A stretch of DNA of 64,000 bases from Coriaria nepalensis (GCA_027186245.1 CP114482.1:32755209-32819208); one strand, 5' to 3'. Counted from the first letter of the stretch, positions 47,700 to 61,795 are shown. The notes: generated by a model not told the origin, from the letters alone. A program made the numbers and translations.

Positions 47700-50600
47700 T
47701 AAGCATAAAAAAACATAATGTAACTATAATACTCATCAAGCCAATCGTGTATGCTTGACTATGTCATTCACTTATATGAATCAATCTTGATATGTATAAG
47801 TTATCAACTAAATTAAATACTTTGTATCTAGATGAGCATTTATCTATCATATTAATTATTATTATGTTGAAAATGACATTGTATGCATATTGATTATATG
47901 ACATGTTTGATAGACTTCTAGATCTTTAATATGCACTCAGAAGCATGATAATGATCACACTCAATGATATCTAAATAGTTTAATATCTAAGATCCAAATT
48001 GTCTATAGTCATAAGATTGTTATTATGGGATAATGACAATATGAAAATACTATTACATATGCTATATCTTCAAAAGAAGAATGATGTTCTCATAATCATC
48101 AATATTGAGAAATATCAGCTTAAGCATGTAGATAATTGGTAGAGACTTAATTACTAAACGTGATTACTATACAAGTCTTAATAATAATATTAATTGTTAA
48201 TGAGACTTGTTAAATTGATATTATATTTGTGATTCTCAAGTCTGAAATCACAATAATAGAGACATCATGCTTTGATATCACAAAATATGATCAAATCCAA
48301 AAGTTACTCAGATGAACAATTAGACATGTATTCTTGTAGAGTGATAAAATAATAAGATATGATCTATTATCTATAAATTAGAAAAAAGAGTCTTGATCTA
48401 CATTTATAAAACAAAATTGTTTATATGTAAAGTGGTATAGTAAGATCCTTCCCTCTCTTTTTCTTACTTTATTTATCTTTTTGGATTTATCGATTTTATT
48501 ATGACTCATGAAATGATGAGGATAATTTTTTATAATACCATATAATACCATCCAAAGCAGGCATAACTCTCATTCTCATTTAGTCTTTTGAATTTTATAA
48601 TGGGTTAGTTAGTTCACTTCTTTGTCCAACACATTTCTCCTTTTATATCAATTTGTCCACACTTTACCCTTTCTTGCTCCCCTTTTCCCCACGGTTTTGA
48701 ACAATCATATTTTGTTTTGAGATATTTTTAATGATTTCGATAATCTCAGGAGAAATTTAGACTTTAATTTTAAAATAAATTAATAATGAAAAAAGTGATT
48801 TATGTTTTTTCTAAAACTTTAGATTTAGATATGATGTATTTTATCGACACTTTTTCTCACGTATAATATTATTTTAAATTTATATGTTAACTTTTTTTCA
48901 TTTTTTCTATGTAAGTGTTATAGAATACGTGTATATGATAGTTAATTCAATTACATATTGTATCTTATTCTAACATCATATAAAAATTTAAACTTCTATT
49001 TCGAAACCAATTAATAATAAAATGAATTATTTATTTTTTATATATATTAAATTTTCTATACTTCTTTATTACATTCCAAGCACCCATACTCGAAATCTAA
49101 GCAATTTTCACGTTGAAAATGTCCTACCCAAAACAAATTCCATATGCTCTTTTAGAATAATTGATTGAATTAAAAGTGAAGATAAGAATTCACAAAGAAA
49201 AAAGGGTAACTTAGGTCGTGAAGAATAGTATAAAGCATCACTTTCTTTCTTGATTGATATTTTATGCTTTTCGTGTTCATAGAATCACATTGGTGGGGAA
49301 AAGGAAGATCAAAATAAATTTTCTATTATCTTTTAGCACAAATTACGACGAGATCTTCTGATTTAGATTCTGAAAACAGTAAAATTTAATGATATTTTAT
49401 TATTATAAGGTAGTTTGGTGTAGAGGTGTAATTTAAATTAAGAGTGGGTGGAAAAATAAATAATAAAAAGTGGAAGGACATAAAAGCATAAAGAATCAAA
49501 GGTTAGATTCAAGAAGAAGACATTGAACATCTTACATCTGTTACATACTTAAATGATTAGGTATTATACATGTTATCATTGTTTTTTCAGGTTTGCTCTT
49601 TATTTTCATAAACAAAAATTTATGTATTTATTATATGTATAACTTTGTTTTTGTTTGAACGTGTGACAAGTCCTATTGTTCTATTTATTTCTTAGAATAT
49701 TAAGTGAAAAAAACAAGAAGAGTCGAATAGCATTATTACTTTGAGTACATTCGGTGCTAATCCTTCAAGAAAATACTTACATATTTATAAAGTTATATTC
49801 ATTCAAGAAAATGATTTTATACATTTTGAAGGGAAAAAAAATTAATTAATTTTTAATACATTTCATAAGTAATTGATCCAGGATAGAAGCGCGAAAGAAA
49901 GAAAAAAAAAAGTGGTTTACTGATAAAATATACAAATACATGTTTGTTCGATAATTATTCAAACATATATAAGATTAACTATTGGAATGTATCAGAGAAG
50001 AGATATTCAAAAATATTTTTTTATTCAAAAGCTGCCGACAAAAGATCACAAAAGTCTATTTATAGGAAAATATTTAGAAACTCTAATACAAAAAAAAAAA
50101 AGAAAAAAAGAAAAAAAGAACCAACAATTAAGACTATGGATTAAATAAAAATCACTAATCTTCAAAAATCATAATTTATAATTAAAATATAATTAAAATA
50201 AGATAAAAATACAAAACACTTATAAAACTAATTAAAATATAAAAATATTTTAAATATTATTCTTTATTATTCTCTTTCACTTCAAAATAACTCATACTTA
50301 AATTACTGTTTGAATATTGAAATCTTTCATTCCGAATGAAAAAATATTTCAAATATATAACAATCTTCAAAATATCTACAAAGTTAATTTCTAGTTTTAA
50401 ATCAAATATCTTCTCTTGATTCTTCGAATGATTAATGATTTCAATTAAAAGCTGCACATTAGAATTTAATTCAAACATTTGAACTTCATAAAATCAACAC
50501 ACATCAATTCAATGTTCTTCAAATGATTCTCACCTTTAGGCACTTCACTTCTCTTTTTTTCCATTGATCCTTCATCAATCTCAACTTCATGGGTTTTGAT

Positions 50601-51775
50601 TTCTTCATGACAATCATTTTGAATTTGAATTTTTGCTATCTTTCTTGCAAGATTTTTTTCTCTAAAATTTGTGAATCTGTAAATTCGATAAAAATCGAAT
50701 TATCTTAAAAATTCATATATTTTTTTACAATTTCATTAGAAAATTTCTCTTGAATTTTTTCTTAATATAAATCCGGATCTTTAAAATAATATTCATCATC
50801 ATATGTGAAGGAGAAATTTATAGATAATTCCGATTTATAACAAATGAAATCACATTTATTAGAAACAAAATTTCTTCGTCAAGATTAAAACGATCCATTT
50901 CTGTGAAGTTATTCCAAATTTTTCTTAACTAATTCTTTGATGTTGCAATTTATTCCACCAATAAGTTATAATATTGTCACCAAGTTTTTCTTCCATATGA
51001 ATAATTCTCTCCTCCTCAATAACAAGAAGATGGTAAGATCGTAGGACATGAATAATTCATCAAAATTTTTAATAAGATAATAATTAGTAATAAACCAATT
51101 GGTTTATCTCCATTTTGAACTTGTCCATCAAGTACATATCTATTCAGCATCTGCATTGTAATTACTAAAAACGGATCATTGTTGTAGCAATAGACATGTC
51201 ACAGAGGTTAAGTTCTTATTCACTTGTACCCTTTGCCTCTCTACTTTCTTTCTCTCCCAAGAACAAAACCGATTTTTACCATTAGAAGAAGTTCGCCAAA
51301 CATAATCTCAACGACTCTTCCTTATTTATTTTTTTTTTTTTTTAAAGAGGCCACAAATATTAATATATTATTATTATGATTTTCCATAGGCTATATGGTC
51401 AACGCCATCATTAAATAGAAGTGAAGTAGCATAATAATAAACGATAAAAAAAAAAACCAAACAAACAAACAAGAGTCACCGTTGAACCACTTAATAGGGG
51501 ATGTAATAGGGGAACATGAAGTAGAGGGCAGCTTACCCTACAAGAGCGCAGTTTAACAGCTCCAATCTTTCTTGTCATCGCAATCAATTTAACTCGGAGC
51601 TCTTCCCTTTAGGCTGCTACCCTTCAATTATAGTGCAAAATTATATTTTGTATTCAATGAAGAGCATTTTGGAAGTGGAATAAAGAAAGTGAAAAAACAG
51701 AAACCAAAAATGGGATAAAGGCCTGTCTCTCACCCTTAGTGCCATCTAATCCCTCCAACTCTTCTTATCAGACAA
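47700..51775. other. 4-kb AT-rich intergenic stretch, no gene recognised
   Basis: No gene is recognised. Minus-strand frames at 50257-50478 and the surrounding 50.2-51.2 kb are Asn/Lys/Ile-rich with many stops and could be decayed retroelement coding DNA. A poly-A rich run lies at 50090-50120. A decayed repeat copy is near 48955-49070. Confidence 0.4.
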
Positions 51776-51791
51776 AACTATTTAAGCTTTT

Positions 51792-51832
51792 CCCCAACCC
51801 CAACCCCAACCCCAACCCCAACCCCAACCCCC
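51792..51832 (+). repeat. (CCCCAA)6 hexamer array at the kinase promoter
   Basis: Six uninterrupted CCCCAA units followed by a further C run. A TATA-like CTATTTAAG sits just upstream at about 51778-51786, so the array probably lies at or just past the transcription start of the kinase gene. The complementary strand is (TTGGGG)n, able in principle to form G-quadruplexes. Confidence 0.85.
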
Positions 51833-51912
51833 TCCCCCACCCTCTCTCTTCTCCTTCTCCTCTTCTAATTCACAAGCAATCATCCAACATATCTTACCCA
51901 TTGAACTGCAAA

Positions 51913-51916
<4 letters not shown>

Positions 51917-51943
<27 letters not shown>
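51917..51943 (+). repeat. CT microsatellite in the kinase 5' leader
   Basis: Thirteen or so CT units about 110 bp upstream of the start codon, probably within the 5' UTR. Such pyrimidine runs are common in plant leaders. Confidence 0.7.
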
Positions 51944-51949
<6 letters not shown>

Positions 51950-52054
51950 TGTAACATTTTTGGGTTCTTTTTCTTCTTTACGCTTTGTTCATAAAACAGA
52001 GGAAGCAGCGTGGTGTGTGTTTTGGATTTGAGTTCAAGAAAATTTATTTCTACA

Positions 52055-54116
52055 ATGAAGTACATTCGGTCCAAGAGCCTGAAAAGGCTGTTCTCACTCA
52101 AACGACGAAGTTCTATTGAGGAAATTCAAGACCTAAATGGCGAAGACGACAAAAGCAATGGAAGCCCCATGATTTCTCCAAGACCCATTTGGAAATCCTT
52201 CACTTTTGACGAACTCTCTGAAGCCACTAACTCCTTCAACTCAGGTCTTTTTTTTCTTTTTCTTTTTTCGTTTTACTTAATTTTTTCCTACTTAATTATT
52301 TAATCCTCATTAAAATTTTCAAATTATTATGATTATTATGATTATTTTTTTTATGAGTATGCAGAGAATTTAGTAGGAAAAGGAGGGTATGCAGAGGTTT
52401 ACCGAGGGGTTTTGAGAAACGGTGAAGAGGTGGCAGTGAAGAGGTTGACTAAAGCTTGTAAAGATGAAAGGAAAGAGAAGGAGTTCTTAACTGAGATTGG
52501 AACCATAGGACATGCTTCTCATCCTAATGTTCTTTCTCTCTTAGGTTGCTGTACTGATAATGGCCTCTACATTGTCTTCAATCTCTCCTCTAAAGGCTCC
52601 GTTGCTTCTCTTCTCCATGGTAAATTTAAAAAAAAGAAAAAAAAATAAAAATCTTTGGTTTCAAAATTTTGCTAATTTGGCTTATTGTGTAAACTAAAGT
52701 GATGAATTGCTTGTGGGTAGATGAGAAATTGGAACAAGTATTGGATTGGGAAACAAGGTACAAGATAGCAATGGGGACAGGTAGAGGTCTTCGTTACTTG
52801 CATAAAGGATGTCAGAGAAGGATTATTCATAGAGATATCAAGTCTTCAAACATCCTCCTGACTTCAGATTTTGAACCTTTGGTACCCACTTCTTTTTTTT
52901 TGGGCGGAGGGGGGTTGTCAATTTGGTACTAATTTCATTTTGTTTTTCTGAAATTTGTTTACAGATTTCTGATTTTGGGTTAGCAAAATGGCTTCCATCT
53001 CAGTGGTCCCACTACTCAATAGCTCCCATTGAAGGAACTTTTGGGTACCTAATCTCTCTTCACACAAACCCTTTCATCAATTTCTAATCAAAATCAAAAC
53101 ACTTCAGAAACAAAAATAAAATAATACGATTAATTAATTTTAATTTTTACTTTTTGCAGGCATTTGGCACCCGAATATTATATGCATGGGATTGTGGATG
53201 AAAAAACAGATGTCTTTGCTTTTGGAGTTTTTCTACTGGAAGTCATTTCGGGGAGAAAACCAGTTGATGGGTCCCACCAAAGCTTACACAGCTGGGTATG
53301 TCTTAAAATCATTAGTAATAATCATTATCAAATTATTAGCCGTTATTGTCCTTCTTTCTCTCCCTTTCTTCCTATAAGCATATGTCGTAGCCCAATGTGT
53401 GAGGAAAGATTTAAGCTAAGTAGAAGAAGGCATTATGATTTACATGTTTTGGTTCATAGTGTTTCACTTCACCTGTCTTAATTATTGCTTATTTTGCGAA
53501 CAAGAATAGGCCAAGCCGATACTTAATCAAGGGGAAATTGAAAAACTCATAGATCCAAAACTGCGTGGGGCCTACAATACTAGACAATTGGAAGGACTCG
53601 CATTCGCTGCCTCTTTATGTATTCGACCTTCTTCACTTTGGCGGCCGAACATGAATGAGGTAATTATCGTTTTCTCTAAAAACATTTATCGAACTGATTC
53701 ATTTTAATTATATATAAAGTTGATACGAGACATGATGTGATGATACAAAGCTGATATACATTTTAAACGTTTGTTCCGCTAAATATTCCGGTTTATACTC
53801 ACCATTAAGCACTTTAGGTCCTATGTTTAGATATTGGACTAGTTTTTTCAAATTCAATTTGAATGGTGGTTTGTTCCGATGGTTGTATTTTAGGGTTTAT
53901 TTGTTTTTTCATGAAAATCCAGTACTACCTACCTGCCATGTGACTTGACATTAACAAAATGATGACCACCCAAACACCCAAGTTTTATAGTACACTTTAT
54001 AGTGGAATAGTTAGTAGTACTTAAAAGTGTCAAATAATGGTTTTCTTGTTAACATATATTTCTAATATTCTTTACCCCCAACTTGATTAGATTCCCATCC
54101 TAAAAGTATTATTATT

Positions 54117-54156
<40 letters not shown>

Positions 54157-54337
54157 TGAGGTTAAGGTGATGATGAGTCTGAAAAATGGGCAGGTATTGG
54201 AGGTTATGGAAGAAGGGATAGTGGACAAAGAGAGGTGGAAAATGCCAGAAGAAGAAGAGGATGAGTTTTGGGGTTTTGAAGATTTAGAATATGAATCTGA
54301 TTCTTCCTTCCCTAATAGTCCCCATAACTCTGTTTAG
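52055..54337 (+). CDS. receptor-like cytoplasmic serine/threonine kinase, class VI (RBK-like), 371 aa
   Basis: Seven exons, 52055-52244, 52365-52619, 52721-52881, 52965-53044, 53160-53295, 53510-53659 and 54194-54337, give 371 residues in frame. There is no signal peptide or transmembrane segment. A basic N-terminus (about 1-45) precedes [20 protein letters not shown], the usual entry to RLCK domains. Kinase landmarks are all present: glycine loop GKGGYAEVY (about 68-76), VAVKRL with Lys89, catalytic HRDIKSSN with Asp187, DFG at 205-207 and APE at 232-234. An acidic Glu-rich tail ([20 protein letters not shown]) ends the protein. The HRD arginine makes it an RD kinase. The pattern is that of class VI RLCKs such as RBK1/RBK2, which interact with ROP GTPases and respond to pathogens; the exact subfamily is inferred. 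Intron 6 carries a (TTTA)n microsatellite (54121-54157). Everything needed for activity is intact. Confidence 0.9.
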
Positions 54338-55983
54338 AGAGAGATTATTATTATTATTATTATTATTTATTTATTTTTTTTTATGTAAATGTAAGCATGG
54401 ACAAAAATCATATATTATAAGATGTAGCTTGTATTAGGAAGTTTTTAAAGATGGTTGAATTATTATTTACTTCATCTGTTTGAATCAAATAAAATCTCTA
54501 AATTGTGATTTTTAATTCTATTTTAGTAACAAAAATAGAAAAAAAAAATGAAAATCTTCAAAAATCTCCACTTTATATTTAATTTCTCAATTATGCGACC
54601 GACCACTTACTACAATACAAGATTTAGAATTTGAGTTTAGTAAAATCTATGCATGAAATTTATTAGGCCTAATCAAACCTACTTTCATCATTTTTATGAA
54701 AAAATTCATTTCATATCTAGGGCATATAATTAGATTTTATATTCAAAACTCAAAGAAATCGTTATATTTTGAGCTACCCATCGTCGATTTTAAAAGTAGC
54801 ATATGTTAAATATCCAACATCAGTAAGTAGTGAGTGATCTAGAAGCTAGATTAAGGATTTGTAGAATATGAACTGTCGAAAATCTCCAGACATGAATCTA
54901 TAGATCCATGAACATAGATTTTAAATGCCTTAAAACAAAAATTTAAGATTGCAAGACTGAAATCTTAAGTAGACATTTATCCATTCCAAAAATGAAAGCA
55001 ACTCTTTGTCGGCTGTAACCATGCATGTTTGGATTTTTGGGAATCCTGCCTGAACAATGCAGTCTTCTATAACTCACATCATCACTCAACAAAATTATCG
55101 GCGTAATCAATGCAAGCCACTTTTTTTTCTTTATCTTTTTCTCTTCATAAATTTCCTCTTTAATTTAAAGTTATATATCATACTATAGATAATAATATAA
55201 TAAGAAAATATTTAGAACATTGATGAGTAATCATTATTATTATTGATAACAGGTAACCTTTTTAATACATTTTCAATGATTTGAGTACAAATTTGGAGAG
55301 ATTGGTAAGATTCACTATAGCACCCGATCGTTCTAGATTATGAATGCCTCGGATATTGCCTACATAGTATAAATATAATAAGTATCACATTTAATATAAT
55401 TTGGATATAATAATATAGTAAATAAAAAAATATATATAATATGTATTTTTATTTTTATTTTTAAACTAGAAATATACTAAATATATAATTATTGAATATT
55501 TTAATATCTAATTTATTCAAATATTTCTTAAAAATTATAAGTAAGATTATATGAATTTTTAATATACTTTAGGAGTTTATATTTTCAATAAACTAAATGA
55601 AAATCATATTATCGGTTGTAATGACATGACTCAATCAAAATTATTGTGAGTATATACTTTTAGAGTATATTGAATATCCTTGTAAAATTATATATTATGT
55701 GTTACATATCTAAAATTCTTCAAATAATATTAATATTAAGTATTATATGTAATTATTTTAATTTTCTCTAAAAAAAAACTATTAAAATAAACTAAAATAA
55801 ATCTTATGAAAATATTTGAATACAAAATTGAATAAATGTTAGAGGAATAACATTTAAAAGTAAGATGAAAATAAAAAATGAAAAAAATATTATAGAGTAA
55901 AATTTATAAGATAAAAAGATAAATAAATAAAATGATATTAAATTAATTTTTTATGTTTAAATTATTTAAAAGTTGGATTAAAT

Positions 55984-56017
<34 letters not shown>

Positions 56018-56681
56018 GATATATAAAAATATTATAAATTTGTACAGAAATTCTTCCAATTTAGGCACAAAAATTTGTTCCAGTAGAAATTTTAAGATAG
56101 TATAATTTTTTTGTGTGAAGTCAAAGACTGATTTATTAGAAGTCATGTTCTTGCCTAATGAAAGAAGGCGAGTTTTCGGGTCCGAAATATTGAAAAGATT
56201 CGTGAGAAGTTTTGAGTGCATTTTTTATGAAAAATTGAAAGAACATTCGGAAAAAGAAAAAGATGATTCAAAAAGGGTTTACGAAAATATATATAATTTT
56301 CAATTCGAGTGTCAAATTTAGATGATCGAGCACTTTTCGGAAGTAGATTTCAATTACCTAAATTTTTGTCATTTGCCTTCGACCTGTGGCATCAAAATTT
56401 CATGCTCAAATTCCATTGTTTAGGTGTTGATCATTTGTAGTCATTTTAGGGATATTAAAATAGTCTTTTGATAGAGGCTCTCCAAATGGATTGTAACATC
56501 CAATGAAACAAGACCGATCTAGCTACCTATAGCTAGCTTATTGGTCTCTACAATATCTTTTCAACTACGGGGCAAAAAATTTAGCCACAGACACTCCTTC
56601 CTTCTTGTTCTTGATCCCTCAAAGTGAATGAGCAAGAACGTATCTAAATTAAACTGCTTAACCAGCTTAAATAGTTGTTTA
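54338..56681. other. AT-rich intergenic DNA between two convergent genes
   Basis: No gene is recognised. An ATT microsatellite (54347-54366) in the kinase 3' UTR region and an AT dinucleotide run (about 55988-56013) are seen. The open frames at 56015-56321 on both strands overlap each other and resemble nothing. Confidence 0.45.
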
Positions 56682-57003
56682 TCATAAGGGGAAGTACGCA
56701 AGCCATCGATTCATCATCTCGTAACATTCCTTTGCCTTGTACTCGGGCGCCACGTGACCGGCACCCTGTAATTAAAAAGAGAAAAAAATATATATATTAT
56801 ATTAACATCGTTTCTATATCCTTAATTATTATATATAAACTCAAAAAATAATCAAGTTTATGAGATAATGATTGACTTGCCTTAACAGTTGCAAATATGA
56901 GAGTATAGTCATCCTCCAAAAACTTCTCTGTATATCTGCATAAAAATATACATACACAATTAACCTTAGGTTTATTTGTTTATTTTATAATTTCCTATAT
57001 TAA

Positions 57004-57042
<39 letters not shown>

Positions 57043-59853
57043 ACCTCAAGACTTTACCCTGCTACTTGACCATCAACAAACCAAGGTCTCCAAGCTTCAC
57101 TTGTAGTCAAATTCAGAGAACGAATCCAATTTGAGGTACCAATATGTGTTACTGACAGGTCATGATCTCCACTATAACAAATCCAAAAAAAAATTAATTC
57201 AGGATATATAGCATCGAATCTAGTAATAGTGAAAGAGTTGCAAGAACTGACCTGTAAATAAGAACATGGAGGTCTGTGTTAACACTGAAATTGAGATGAT
57301 AAGAAACACTACTTGTCACAGTTTTTGTGTAGGCTATGGTGCTATTGCACCTCTTCCACACACCTGTTGTGTTCTGTTCTCCATAATGACACCAACAAAA
57401 AAACATCCCAGTCAAATTCATGAATAAATGTATTATTACTGTTTGTATCAATCTGATCTAGACCGAATTTTCATACCTCGGCAACATTCAGAGCTTCTCT
57501 AACACCTCTATCATTAGCCCATAAGGCAGAAAGTACGTAATTGTAGTCCTGAATCAAGATGTATAGTTAGTTAGAGTCAAGTATGAGAAGTGGGTACAAC
57601 AATGTTACATTGAACAATGATAAGATGAAAAGAAAGTGATAGGAACAAATGGTCTAACCCGACACCAGAAAGCATCACCGAGTGGTTTCGATGAAAGAAG
57701 ATATTCCGGGTTGTCATCGTAAAGAGATCTCCTATATTGCTGTGTGCCATTGAGTCTTGGGAGTGCAGTTTGACATATTGGTTCCAGAACATGCATGAGA
57801 TTAATTTGAAGAACCAACTGATAAAAGAAGAAAGAAAAATGAGCTTCATCTTAGCTGCTATAACTAAAAACTAGTCAACAAAATGTTATTAGTTTGAAGG
57901 TAAAGCGTTAGTAGACTCAGTTCTAACCTGATCGTATTCTTCAATTAGAACAACACATTCCGTATTGTTAGCCTCTATGTTGACGAAATCGCCATTGCAA
58001 CTCTCATTTAAAAACTGAAGAGGCATAAGAGTTATAATTTGAATAAACTGAAATTCGCTCAAACTTCATTGTACTGTGAAATGGAATATGAATGAAGACT
58101 TAAAAAAGGAAAGAGTACCATGTAGAGCTCATCTGATATGAGCGTAAGCCGATGTGAAAACGGAATTCTTGAATTGTCGTCGAGAAAATTGTCCGTCTTT
58201 GGATTTCCTAATACATATGCCTGTTCATAGTTCAAAAATGCAAAGAGAACTTTTAGACTTCATATGGAACGAAGTATATGTAAAGAGGAGAAGGAAAGTG
58301 TACCTTAAGATTCAAATAAGGCAAATCCCCTTCTTGATTGCCTGAGAACAAAAATATATTTCATTTAGTGAGCCACATATAAAAAATTACGTGTTCTACT
58401 CAATTTCTTCTTGGAAATTGAGTGGCAAGTTTAATATATACGATAGTAAATAGTCAATAGTAAAGAAAATTGCCGGAGTTACCCTAAAGTTGGATTTTAA
58501 TGAGGGAGGTTCCGGTCAGTATATAACTCATAATATACGCGGGTCTCTAATTAAAATACAACTTAAAGGGAGCTCTTTCTGTAAAAGAATAATCGGTAGT
58601 TATGTACCGGTAATTATGTTCTGGACTATGATAGGAAGAGGAATGCCGGAATAGGAATCCCCACCAATTATAAGATTGTTCTTCAAAAATTGAGGATGAG
58701 ATATCAAGAACTGCATTAAACAATATTAATTAAACAACTTTATATTTAATATATTATTATCTTTCAATTTAAACTTATGATAAAATGACCTATTAAGACA
58801 TATTATATACTTTTCATTTTATTTTATTTTGTAATTTACCTTCTTGAGAAACTCATAGGTTTGTGCGGCAGACTCTTCATCATCAATGTAATAATTTTCT
58901 TGGTTCAATGAGTAAGAGAACCCAGTCCCAACTGGAGCATCCACATATAATATATTCACACTCTGCAAAATCATCTTAGACTTTTATATTAATGAAATAA
59001 ACAGAAAAAATAAAATATAAAAATTGATTGTTTCAAAACTTTACTTTATAATTATATATATTTATTTATTTTTTCCTAACCTTCGTCCATGTATAAGGGT
59101 TATCAATTAGAGTCGGAAAGCTGCCGTTGAAGTTTACATAATCAAACATTACAGGACCTGCATTAATGACGTAACTTAGTTACGACGAGATAACTATTTA
59201 GTTAATTAATCTAATGAATGAATTTGAACTTGGATTTAAAGTATCGTTTGAATTGTCTAAATTGACGGTCTGGGACAACATAGATTTGATATAATGGCAT
59301 GGGTCAAGTCAAACATGTAAGAGGAAAGGTGGTTAGAACTTAGAAGTAGAAGAAGAGACTAGCTAGCTAGAGAGAAAGGAAGGTACCGCTTTCATAAAAG
59401 AAGGCAGACAGAACGGAGCAACCAGGCCCTCCGGTTAGCCAGAGCATGAATGGGTCCTCAGATGGACTCCTCTCCGACTCCACAAAGTAATAAAATAATT
59501 GCGACGCATTGTCGGTTCCGACTCCTATATATCTGTAATTTATATCGAAAATCATTATATATATATATATATATATATATAGTTTTAAAATGCTGAACAT
59601 GACACTATCACTGTGAGAAAAAGTTCATTTAAGGATCATCTATGAACATTAAACACATATTGAGAATGGGAGTAAGAGAGGGGCAGATAGCCAAGAGGGA
59701 GTACCCGGTTTCGAGTTTGAAGGGCAGTTCACCGTTGTATCCTGGGAGATAAGTGACATTGGTTTGAGAAAAAGCAATGCCCGATAAGAAAATGAGTAGA
59801 AGAAGAATATGAACACTAATTGAACTAATCAAGCATTTGGATTTGGGCAACAT
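56682..59853 (-). CDS. serine carboxypeptidase-like protein (SCPL clade I, acyltransferase-type), 476 aa
   Basis: Fourteen minus-strand exons: 59853-59705, 59532-59387, 59157-59081, 58962-58840, 58710-58608, 58341-58304, 58220-58119, 58014-57928, 57817-57659, 57548-57477, 57373-57252, 57171-57058, 56935-56881 and 56765-56682. They join in frame to 476 residues. A signal peptide (about 1-30) precedes [20 protein letters not shown], the start typical of SCPL clade [11 protein letters not shown] is the oxyanion region. The triad is Ser184 in GGDSYSG, the Asp in SGDHD (about 395-397) and His453 in GAGHVAPEY. Clade IA members include vacuolar acyltransferases using glucose esters, such as sinapoylglucose-dependent enzymes; whether this one hydrolyses peptides or transfers acyl groups cannot be read from sequence. 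The last intron has a GC donor. Intron 1 carries a TA run and intron 12 an AAAT run. No lesion is seen. Confidence 0.92.
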
Positions 59854-61795
59854 CTTGGCTTATGAATTCGAGCCGTAAAGAATGATGAGATTTATGGAAA
59901 TGAAGTTAAAGTTGAAGAGGCTTTAAAGTGCGGTGCGGCCAGTTAGGCGGTTGGCCCTCCGGTCCAACACCAAAAGTATAAGAAGGTTAGCTATGGAGCG
60001 AATCGTGGAAAAGAAGAAAAAAAATACAAGTATGGCTACTTAGGTAGTTTCACGTGGTATATTGTTTTTCTTATTTTCTAGCACGTGATATATTAATTCT
60101 TAAATAGTGTCGCTATGATTCAATATTTAAGGTCAAATCATAGTTATCCCTGTAAATAATTTTGGAAAGATTTCCTAAACTATTCTCACGTTGGAATTTC
60201 TCACTAACACTTTTTCCGGTCTCATATGTCTTACAATTTTTTAATTTTTAATTTTTAATTTTTTTAAAGTTTTAAATTTTATTTATATATTTTTTAACTT
60301 ATTTTATTATTTAGTGTTGATTTTTTTAATTAATAAATCTTTTTATTCTCACCTCTATCAACTTTTTTACTACTTATGTCTTTAATAACTGTTATCGAAA
60401 ATAATTTGAAATTATAAAGACATGTGGAGGGCACGTGGAGGGTCCATGATGTGGGAAAAGTCTTGGAGGGAAGGTGGAATTATGACTTAAGAGTAATTTA
60501 GGTGGATTTTTTAAAATATGATAATTTAAGGTAGTCTTTTTTAATATAATGATAATTAAGAGGAATGGCTGTCATTTTCTCAATATTTAAAACTAAATTC
60601 CTTTTTCTCGATTTTATAGATATAAAGTATAAAGAATAAATTATGATTAATTTTTAAAATTTTGTAAAAATTATAATTAATATGTAATTTTAAATTAATT
60701 TAAATATAAAATTAAATATTTATTATAATTTATCTTATATTTTAAGGATGAATCTTAATTCCCCTGAGTTTAAAACTTAAGTTAACTGTTGTACAAGAAT
60801 GGGAAAAAAACGTAAATAAATAAATAAATAAATATTTTATTTTCTATATTTCCAGTGGAGGGGAAATTATAAAAGACAAAATATTGTATTTCTATGTTTG
60901 TCTTTGTCTAATATGGTCAGTGTAAATACAAGTGTAGTTCTTAATTTCTTAAGAAATTAGCTGACTACGTTTGGTCGTGAATTTCCGCTGTAACCCAAGT
61001 GGGGATTGAAAAGTTGGTCGCAACAAACTTCTCCAATTTGTATAAAAAATTGTCTTTAACCAATTCACTATTTTTACATAGCTTCTAAAACAGTGAAATT
61101 TTGGTTTTTAATGGATCTAGTCGTTTCAATTTTGCAATTGGTGATAACTCCATACTATTCGAATTCAAGGGGAAAAGTGTTTTAAGGTGTAACATGGCTT
61201 TCTATTTCCCGTCCAATTTGTGTACAAACTAACAAGGAGATGTATATTGTGTAAAGTGAAAGTGCCGTCGCTGGGAATGGTTGGGAATTTGATTCAAACA
61301 AATGATTAAGTGTTAGATATTAGGCTACTTTAAGCTCCGAGCTCAAAGTATGTTCTTATAAAGAGTTTGAGAGAGAGATTTCAGAAGGGCTCAATTCTAG
61401 GCCGAAACAGGTATATGAGTTGAAATAGGTTTATAGGCTGATATATTATGTTTATGATATCTTACTGTATATCATATTTTTATTTTTAGGTACAGATACA
61501 ATACGAATCAATCCATGTCATGCTCGGATCGTACATTACAGAAGAGTTTTATATGGTGGAATAGACCAGTCAACTGGACATTCAGTCCGCCACCATCCCT
61601 TATGCATGCGGGCCGACAAACCTATGGCTCCGCCTCCGGGTCATAAAGTGTATAAAATAATATGTAAAAAAATATGTTCTTCCCCATAAATATATATATT
61701 ACCTCAACTAGCATCATGTATCATGTTTATCATGAGCATGGAGAATCTTTTCGTGTCCTTTGGACCGAGCTAGAACACGACACTATAATATATAA
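59854..61795. other. 5' flank of the SCPL gene and AT-rich intergenic DNA
   Basis: No gene is recognised. The first 100 bp hold the SCPL leader. The patch 61490-61650 is less AT-rich (GCATGCGGGCCGACAAACC region) and may be a repeat fragment. Otherwise the stretch is AT-rich with no coding potential. Confidence 0.4.

Noticed and set aside
51792..51832. CCCCAA array as evidence of ciliate DNA or contamination
   Set aside because: It is embedded in a normal plant promoter context next to a TATA-like box and an intact plant gene.
57577..57849. Two overlapping minus frames of 90 and 70 codons
   Set aside because: One is the SCPL exon 9 in frame running into introns; the other is an out-of-frame shadow.
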